Of a stretch of 29,484 bases of DNA, positions 19,901-26,849 are shown in pieces. Every line of letters starts with the position of its first letter. Position 1 is the first letter of the stretch. Location: NCBI GenBank assembly GCA_001969505.1, contig LSSK01001401.1, forward strand, positions 1-29,484, given 5' to 3'. Made by a program: the position numbers and the translations under genes. Below the pieces are notes generated by a model. The model was not told where the DNA came from, ran no database searches, and saw only the letters and a list, made by a program, of their open reading frames with translations. Origin of the DNA: Zancudomyces culisetae. Lineage: Eukaryota; Kickxellomycota; Harpellomycetes; Harpellales; Legeriomycetaceae.

Positions 19901-22033
19901 CTTAACGCCCTCAAGTGTTACATATAATGATATGGGAATCAATGTATTAAGCATTACTACATACCCAAAAAACATGGCAGCATTAGGTACTTTATAGTTG
20001 TATAAATACCAGACCAAATCATCATACTTTCTCTGTGTAACTGTACCGGTTACTGTCAAGACGATACATGCAGCGATTAAAACCATAAACACGACAATAA
20101 TAATCTTATTGGTAACCCTTTGTAGCTGTGAAGCCTTTGTTCTGATGTTTTTTGAAGCATTGAGCCTCAGCTTGGTCTCTTCTCCTGAATAGATTACCTG
20201 TACTAACGCATACTTGGTATTGCGTAGCTTTGACCCTCTCAACAACAGCTGGTTAGAAGTAAGCGCATGTTTAATACCCTCAACTTCTAAATAACCTTCA
20301 AACGAATACAGATCTGGATCTGGTGGTTCCGTATACGTGATTCCAGGAAATGCCGCCAACTGATCCGTATTTTTAATGTTTTTTGCAGTAATTTGTAATG
20401 CCTGCTTTTGTTTGAGCGTAGTTTCTCCATCTAGCGATGAAGTTTCAATAAAACACACCCCCTCACTATCATCACTCGCTAATAGCACACAATCTGCCGG
20501 AATCCATTCGTTCTCCTCAATTAACAGCAAGTCTCCAACCTGTAAGTTTTGCCACTTCTTACTCTTCCACTTATACATCATGTCGGTAGGAAGAGAAAAG
20601 CTTGATCGGCTCATCTCACCTCGTTCGCCCTGTCTTTTTTCTCTTCTATCGATCTCATAGACGCCCAGTGATGAACGCCTATTAATTGGTTCTATTTCTC
20701 TTGATTCGATATCCATGGATGTGGGTACATGCACGCTACCTCTATATGTACTTCTCCTCCTTAACATTTCTTCATCCTCCAAGATAAAACCTACATGCCT
20801 ATCGCCAGAACGCCGTGGCGGTGCTTTCTTCCTTTCTGTGAGCGCCCTGCCCTCAATCTCACCTTCATCCTCTTCGTCAGATTCCTCGGTTTCTCGTTTT
20901 TTTCTTCTATTGTTTTCAACTCTTTCTTGGATTTTACTTCTTACTGAAGAAAAGCACAAGAGGTTCCTCATAGCCCTTACCATCTTTACCACACCTCTTG
21001 GCCCTTCAGCAATACTCAATTTTGCTGCCCTTGCCTGCAGAACATGTATGAATTTATGCTGTTTTTCCTTTGACTTTAGTACTTTGATTTTCAAAACTTT
21101 GGCTTCCTGTGTATTTTCGGCTCTATCCATTTTATGCCTCCTAAAATCATCATAACCTTCGTGTAGAATACTAAGAGTTATGAAAAACATCAATGGAAAC
21201 AAAGTGGTTGCTTTTCCTGTAGTGCTCCATTCAGGAACTTGTTGCAATATTGAAATGAACAAGAAGTATATATTTGCCACTTTTGAAAACTGTGCAACTA
21301 GCTGAGCCGGTAAGAATGTAAACGCATTATACCTGGCTGTTGAAATGTTGTTTTTTGGATGGTCATAAGATACTTCGTAATGGACCCGTTTAGTTAGAGA
21401 TCCTGGGACTCTTATTGACATCTTTGGATTTTTTCCTCGAAGCTGAAACACATACCCACCAGTCCAATAGTCAGAATCATCTAGCAAGAAATACCCCGGA
21501 AGCGGAACCGCTCGCGACATCACTTCCCCACTTTCCAAGATGGGGTTGACCCCTTCGTGATCGGTTGCCAAGGCCGGCTGTTTGTTTATTTCTTGGTGTT
21601 CTTTTATTACCTTTTGCTTGCCATCTCCACTTGACTCTAGCTCTTCGAGTAGATTAAGCATCCTTTCTCTAGCGCCTTCTGGGGCCTGCTCAGATTTTCT
21701 CTCTGGTTGAGCCATTCTGACGTAGACTTCGGAATGCTCCGTTTCAGCACTTAGATCCTGTTCCACACCCTGATGTTTGGCTAGCATTGGTCTTCCGCTG
21801 GTCACAGGGCTCGAGACTTCTGTTTTTGATTTTTTCGCATGGTATGTTTCTATTGCTCTCGATATCCTAGTCACCTTGGTTCGTATTGCTCCATAATGTC
21901 TCAGTTTGCTTATCTGTCCTAGATTTTGCCCATCTTCGAGATAGATGTCTTCATCAAGTTCCTCCTCCGACTCCTCTCCAAGCTCACGAGACTTTCTATT
22001 TTTGTTTTTTTCCATTTTTTTCTCGGTATCCAT
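16934..22033 (-). CDS. P4-type phospholipid-transporting ATPase (flippase), Dnf3-like, 1,699 aa
   Basis: Moves phospholipids from the lumenal or outer leaflet to the cytosolic leaflet of Golgi, endosome or plasma membranes using ATP. It normally works with a Cdc50-type beta subunit. It is one continuous frame of 1,699 codons. Landmarks are the TM1 region RYNAFTFLPAQLVAQFSKVA and ANIYFLF, the WSTTG-to-TM2 segment ending HEGYDDFRRHK, the actuator DGET (535-538), PISLY of TM4 (700-704), the phosphorylated Asp in DKTGTLTEN (D753), TGDKVETAINIAKSC, GDGGND (1407-1412), and six C-terminal membrane helices. The WSTTG and YDDFRRHKMDR segments resemble yeast Dnf3 rather than Drs2 or Neo1. A long charged insert (about 310-485, with acidic and arginine-rich runs) separates TM2 from the actuator domain. 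The N-terminal 200 residues are acidic and low-complexity. A TATA-like element lies 30-37 bp upstream of the ATG. Confidence 0.95.
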   Translation of the reverse strand: MDTEKKMEKNKNRKSRELGEESEEELDEDIYLEDGQNLGQISKLRHYGAIRTKVTRISRAIETYHAKKSKTEVSSPVTSGRPMLAKHQGVEQDLSAETEHSEVYVRMAQPERKSEQAPEGARERMLNLLEELESSGDGKQKVIKEHQEINKQPALATDHEGVNPILESGEVMSRAVPLPGYFLLDDSDYWTGGYVFQLRGKNPKMSIRVPGSLTKRVHYEVSYDHPKNNISTARYNAFTFLPAQLVAQFSKVANIYFLFISILQQVPEWSTTGKATTLFPLMFFITLSILHEGYDDFRRHKMDRAENTQEAKVLKIKVLKSKEKQHKFIHVLQARAAKLSIAEGPRGVVKMVRAMRNLLCFSSVRSKIQERVENNRRKKRETEESDEEDEGEIEGRALTERKKAPPRRSGDRHVGFILEDEEMLRRRSTYRGSVHVPTSMDIESREIEPINRRSSLGVYEIDRREKRQGERGEMSRSSFSLPTDMMYKWKSKKWQNLQVGDLLLIEENEWIPADCVLLASDDSEGVCFIETSSLDGETTLKQKQALQITAKNIKNTDQLAAFPGITYTEPPDPDLYSFEGYLEVEGIKHALTSNQLLLRGSKLRNTKYALVQVIYSGEETKLRLNASKNIRTKASQLQRVTNKIIIVVFMVLIAACIVLTVTGTVTQRKYDDLVWYLYNYKVPNAAMFFGYVVMLNTLIPISLYVTLEGVKVAQAFLMQNDIQMYYEKTDTPMVARTSALNEDLGMVKYILSDKTGTLTENIMRFRAAMVAGLAFYHQDLLTVKESNVSEIKTVEESILKNYASGDQKKRRDTTATKDGGMDVGWGTATVSRASNQTDKEIFRVSAIGEEELNTSGKDAYPAYEADITQLPPTTFLRMLSENKNFFEAQPQYVTNGLRLSSNSDVQSSLFIRSMALCHTVQPDIDSESRSVVGYQSTSPDEKALVYSAAELGYILHERIGPEVKIRIVPVERVSKWKETVIKQNEEQANLPVEVLKEQLNNPQPNLNFVCPLDANEDVIEMYSVLAVVEFSSNRKRMSVVYRCPDGKIRLFCKGADMVILPRLKGYNDRHTGTEETKWIYKCVDSSLKAFSCEGLRTLVYAHREIEEEDYESWAKRFLEASTSLKNRQQQIDAVANELEQEMELTGVTAVEDKLQEGVPETIYNLRLAGIRIWMLTGDKVETAINIAKSCRLIDGDETICKTLVLEGIKDAETLSRKLDEAESFVSVLRPYNEREFLQNNLNLRWPRIFSASANFYKLLLNQLRSLSRNSRIISSRNSYAGTETIPVANKRHSSRQNEENIDSAVLNSHLMASEMYNNSAFNSNLSFTNTKKKSNEKYEHFAMVIDGDTLSTLEKDQDLMDRFIEIGINSDTVVCSRVSPSQKALIAKFMRQRCDKVKSYAATLAIGDGGNDIAMIQEAHVGIGISGVEGLQAARSADFSISQFRFLRKLLFVHGLWNYSRISRFTIATFYKCLVYSLCQAIYQAYVMFSGTSVFEPTTLAFYNTIFTLLPILFLGIFDQDLPAKTLLKNPHYYRFIGPNNYLLSIPVFIREVIYLGIVHSVLCSFGVFSFSSIFSTNATSPDLFSLNFYLLGIVLFTLNFKASFLDSRSITLFTLFGFGFALITWLAFNFIFSYGTPFSGVEFYFTKRTWMLTFYQPQFFLMVFILCVLVLLVVYIHKLTVELLSKPFCLREQLLKNE

Positions 22034-22041
22034 TAGTTAAA

Positions 22042-22055
22042 TAACAGCGCTGTTA
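22042..22055. promoter_or_regulatory. 14-bp palindrome TAACAGCGCTGTTA at the flippase core promoter
   Basis: Perfect palindrome 9 bp upstream of the P4-ATPase ATG, lying between it and a TATAAATT element (22062-22069, minus strand). Its place between TATA and start codon would suit an operator-like or initiator-proximal site. Function is inferred from position only. Confidence 0.35.
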
Positions 22056-22312
22056 GGACGAAATTTATATTGTACAGTGGTATTCTGTCTTGATCGTTAT
22101 GCTAAGGCACTAGAGTTAATTTATAGGCGTTATTCAAGAGCGCTGCCTTTGTCTTTTTTATTTGTTAATGCTTATTCAGTGATCAATAATGACTTTGAAG
22201 AACTAAGCAATTTTGACCCCTTCCAAATGTGATATGCGTAAATTCTAAATATCTAGATATTTTATATGTTTGGTAACTGTTAGTATACTTTATAAAATTG
22301 TAATGGCTCAAA

Positions 22313-22441
22313 ATGGGGATAGATGTGAATAACATTCATTTAAATGCAATCAACCAAAAATTACTGATCAAAAAGTCTCAAGGTTTATTGAATTGTGATT
22401 CTTCTGAAAAAAAGCATAAACGCCTCGGCAGAAATAAATAG
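22313..22441 (+). other. Possible small ORF, 42 codons
   Basis: ATG in an AAAATGG context, 22 bp after a TATAAAA element (22291-22297), opens a 42-codon frame. It starts MGIDVNNIHLNAINQKLLIK and ends with the basic KKHKRLGRNK before TAG. It lies head-to-head with the flippase, about 280 bp apart. It may be a first exon (a GTTTAT donor-like site follows TCTCAAG), but no second exon was found and no family is recognised. Confidence 0.2.
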
Positions 22442-22761
22442 CTGTAATAACTTATGTTATCTGCTTCGGATTAATGGTACCAGAGAAATGTCACAATCCT
22501 CAGAACACTTAAGATCACGTTTTCCATTCTCTATTTTTTGTTCCTCTTTTATACATTCATATTCAGAGTGGTGTTGATTTCTAAGCACAGACCAGTGTTG
22601 TAAATTTTGTTTTACCTACCTTTTTTCTAGACTCTTAAACTCTCCCAATGTATGATCTAAATTCTTCAGAAAACACTTGAATCGTTTTGGCAAATAGCAA
22701 CAATTACTCTCATAAATATGTCACTGATTTGCGTAAATTGATAGTATATATATCCTTCTGG

Positions 22762-22791
22762 TTAGAAATAGCATTGAGGTGTTATTTCTAA
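22762..22791. repeat. Perfect 9-bp inverted repeat with 12-nt loop
   Basis: TTAGAAATA (22762-22770) and TATTTCTAA (22783-22791) are exact reverse complements; a T-run follows at about 22800. No gene is next to it. It could be a hairpin in a noncoding transcript or a protein-binding site. Confidence 0.45.
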
Positions 22792-25700
22792 AGTTATAGT
22801 TTTTTTATTTATTGAAAACCGAATTCCTGTTTTAATATATTTAATTTATTTTAGAAGAAATGTTTATTTTTTTATTTACTAAATCTACTAGCTTCTGAGT
22901 TGACCCAAAAAGATCAAATTTGTAACATTTTGGTTATCTTTTTTACTCGCAAATAGTTCTGGAGGTTCAAAACCGTTGAAGTTTTTTTACTGGTTCCCAC
23001 CATCCTCTCCCTCCGCACCTTTTGGGTATTTTTTTAAATATTTTTTTCAACTGGTGACAATAGTCAAAAGCCTGTGTAAGCTGATTAAAACCAGACCATT
23101 TTAAAAAGCTATAAATACTCTAGTTTTAGCTGATGTATTTCAAGCCATTAATTTTTTTGAATCATTTATTATCTAATTGGCAAAGTTTTGTAACGTTTTT
23201 CTCTTTGTTTAAATCCACAATAAATAATTAGGCAACAAGTATATGCAAATTTATTCTTCCAAAAACAATCAAAAATTTTGGTTTGCAAGTTTCTTTTAAA
23301 AGCCAATCTCTTGTGCTTTCGGGACATTTTATTTATTTTATTCTCGCTTTTATTGAACCTCCAAAATTAGGAACCGAGTGAGATTGATTAACCATATCAC
23401 TTCATAGCGCTTGAAAGCCTATGCTTTGGTTTACAGAAAATATATTTACACCCTTCAAGCCAGTTGAAACGGTCATTTTTACCTTATGTATATAATAAAA
23501 ATTGGACACTAATTAGGTCATTGGTCTAGCTCAGTTACATAACTTTGGAGACGAATCATAATTTTTTTCTTTTTTCCCTTCTCCTTTTCCTTTTACATAT
23601 TACACATTACGCTCCTCATTGTCCAACAAACAAACAGATGAAGCTATTATCTGCTTATACTTTATTTAGAGAAGGAAATTAAAACTACATTTTTTTCATA
23701 TACATGCCGTCTCCTCAAACACAACGATCTTTCGGACTCTTTAACCCTCCAACAACTCTTGTGTTTTTTTACAGTAATAAAAGAGTCATTAATTTCATTC
23801 CAATTCATCGTTTGAGCACTTTGGTATCCATTCGCCAGATATACTTCTACAGCTGTAGGCTCTATATATAATATTTCAAGCTGAAAGTGTGTAAGGCTAA
23901 TAAACCGTCCTAGTGCACTCTGCTACTGGAAAAGATTTCCCCTCAAATGCCCATATCTCACTGTTTTTATTGCGTACCTGTGTGTTGGAATATACATTAC
24001 AATCACATGCTAAAAGGTTAAAGTTATTTTACTGAAGTTAACATTCCCAACCCTTAAGCAAATCGTCTGTTCATTTTCTTTATTAAAAACACCATTTACC
24101 CCCCCCTTGTTGGTTATTTTTTTTATCGCGCATTCCCAGTCTTATTCATTTGCCAATCGCTGTTGGTTTTCTATATTCAACCACAATACCTCAACTAACT
24201 GAAAAAATATAAAGTTCCAACAAACAATAATTGCTGATGAACTTTTATTTTATTTTTTAATCTTGTGTATTCGTTCGTGTTTCACAAAAATGCTAATCTA
24301 CGTACCTTTTTATTATTTCACATTGTTATTATTTGTAGTACAGAATAAAATTAAGGGTCAAATCCTGAAACCAAAGGATTTTGCCCCAGCAAAGATGATC
24401 ATGGATGTTTAGCTGAATTTTATTCGTATTGATTGGATTCGCTGTGTTTAAACCTGTTTTTCTTGCTTCAAAAACACCAAAAGGCATAAAAAGCAAGAGT
24501 AAAAGATTGGGTGGTGTAAATGTATGGATAGCATGACACTGTTATTTGTGTGTGTGAAAAGAGCCATTGAAAAAGCAAAACAAAAAAAAAACTCACACCT
24601 TGTGATATTATACAAAATTTATGAGCCAAGCTTTAGACCTAAATATCAGTTACTTTTTACATTTCACCTTGAATCCTTTACTTTTTATTTTTTATTCTTG
24701 TTCATTTAGATGAACTACCAAAACACATACAGTTGTTTCATTTTATTAATGCACATTAGGTACACTATGCTTTAGGTTTATTGTATCCGTGTAGCTTGAA
24801 AATATCCGGATATCGCGAACACCACGATAAAGACTGAAAGTGAAAAAGTAAATACACTTTTTTGGATAATTAGGCATATGCCAAAACATAGTCCCAAGCA
24901 GATAGCTGAATACTACACACTCATTTCTAGTTGCTATTCTTTTAATTATCATTAAATACATCAAAAAGATGTACATTCTTCAGCCGATATGAAAAAATGA
25001 GTTGAATTACCATCACCCAACTACAATTTTACAATTTTATACCACAATTTTTTGTTTTTTTTTCAACTAGCCTTTTTATAGTTCTACAATATATAATAAT
25101 TTTAACATTTGTGTAAAGTTCTACTTTTGTGCATATCATATCATACCGTAAGTTGTGATGAGCTATTTGACAATTGAACGAATTGGCAAGTTTGGTAATG
25201 CAAAAAAAAAGGGGGTTGTGTGTTAATATTCTAATTTCTTTTATTTTGTTCTGTGGTTTGTAATATATGTTTTGATTTGAGCAGCTTTGACTAATTTATC
25301 ACTCGAATTTTTTTTTATCTTTGATCTGTTTATCTTACTGGGAGATATTTGTAAAAACATGTAAATGTTTTCCCCGCCATACTATTAATAGAAAACCAAA
25401 ATGTATAATACTTTCATTTACTAAATAAAAGAAAAGTACTAGAATATGTGGTGTGATTTTTTTTGATGGCATTTATCAGCAAGACAACAGAACGAAAAAT
25501 ATTCCGCCATTATTCCCGTTCATTTTTTTTACAAATACGTTCCCTGCATCAGTAAAAGCTAGAAGCAATACTCTTTTACTTGGTAAAAATACAACTTTTG
25601 ACTCTATTTATAGGCGAGCTAGCAAGGATAAAATGGAATAAAGATGAGATAAAAAAGTGGAAAATATGGTATAAACCTGACCCAACTAGCCACATCTTCT

Positions 25701-26647
25701 CGACCCTCTCCTAGTATCCCATAATATCCAGAATAAATAAACCGAGTTTGGCCCTTTTTTTTTATGGAAGAACTAAAAATAATGGTTAGTGTTGTGGTTG
25801 AATTCAAGCAATTAATTGTAGTTTTTATTGTTGATTTTTGAGAGTGGAGTGAGGAAATTTGAAAAGAGATGTTCTTGTTTTTATATTATACAAGATAAGA
25901 TGGGAGGAGTACACAGGGCAGAGGGTAGGCTGAAGATATTGGAAATAAAAGAGTTGTATTTATAAAAGCAACTTTGTACTGATACTATGGGATCTTTATT
26001 CTTTAGTGTTAAAGGGAGGGAACGGGGGAGTGCGGGGAAGTTTGTAGTGTCTTGTTTGAATTCAGTATCTAGTGCTTCTTTCAAATTTTAGTTCAATAAT
26101 AAAAAAATCTCTTGAGATCATGGGTTTATCAAATGTAAATCAAATGGAAGCAAATCATAGTAACGAAAACTGCAGAAATATCGTGTCGAGTTTTCTTTTG
26201 ATTATTTGTTTGCACTTTGGAAATCAGCGTTTTTGCAATAAAATGAAATAAATTAAAATAGAATAGAGTAGAATAGCTTAAAATAGAAAGTACAATAATA
26301 GGTTGCATAAAGGAATTTTAGAGTCGTTATTACAAATTATGATTTTTTTAGCTTAATTTGTTTTATTGTTACAGTTCACAATAAAAAAGTCAATAATATT
26401 TGAGGGTTTGAAATATACAAGAAACTCAAAACCCAAACAAATACAAAGGTGTAAAAGAAATAGTAAATCTTAAAGCACAATAGCCGAGGGATCCTTAGCA
26501 ATAAATTAAAAGAGGCCTAAAGGAAAACTAAAGTGAGATGAAAATTTCTTTTGCGGCTTGACATCACTTGGATTATATTGTACATTTGAGACAGAGAGCA
26601 TTTACAAGGGGTATAAATAAAACCCGGACAATAAACAGTAGGCTCTA

Positions 26648-26668
26648 ATTTTATTTATTTATTTATTA
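26648..26668. repeat. ATTT tetranucleotide microsatellite
   Basis: About five tandem ATTT units in the upstream region of the second formin, between its TATA-like element and its ATG. A simple repeat, probably variable in length. Confidence 0.6.
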
Positions 26669-26849
26669 GTTAGTAGTGAAAAGATAAAAAAAATAACTGA
26701 AATGAAACACCAAGATAAACAGGAGCTTTTAAATTAGCAACTTCAAAGCTACCAAAGAACAACAGAAAATAGGGAAATCAGTGTAGTAAAACGAAAATAA
26801 AAAGGAAATAAACAGACAATCAAAAGACAGGAGAAAAATAAAAGAGAAA

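Larger units (their letters stand above)
22442..26849. other. 4.4-kb AT-rich region without a convincing gene
   Basis: I looked for spliced frames on both strands and found only short isolated ones, for example 24524-24709 plus and 25881-26084 minus. None of these has a recognisable domain. The sequence has many T and A runs. Separate local structures are a 9-bp perfect hairpin (22762-22791), 12-bp palindromes CTACAGCTGTAG (23847-23858) and ATATCCGGATAT (24802-24813), an AATAG-rich stretch (about 26248-26290) and an ATTT repeat (about 26648-26668). TATAAATA at 26612-26619 is a candidate promoter element for the downstream formin. Confidence 0.5.

Noticed and set aside
17979-21155. Plus-strand open frames of up to 146 codons opposite the flippase
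   Set aside because: They are antisense to conserved P4-ATPase motifs and their translations are low-complexity.
22969-22979. GGTTCAAAACC resembling a tRNA B box
   Set aside because: No paired T-stem around it, no A box at the right distance and no acceptor stem.
24524-24709. Plus-strand 61-codon frame
   Set aside because: Composition is that of AT-rich noncoding DNA (Phe/Leu/Lys runs), with no promoter element and no recognisable motif.
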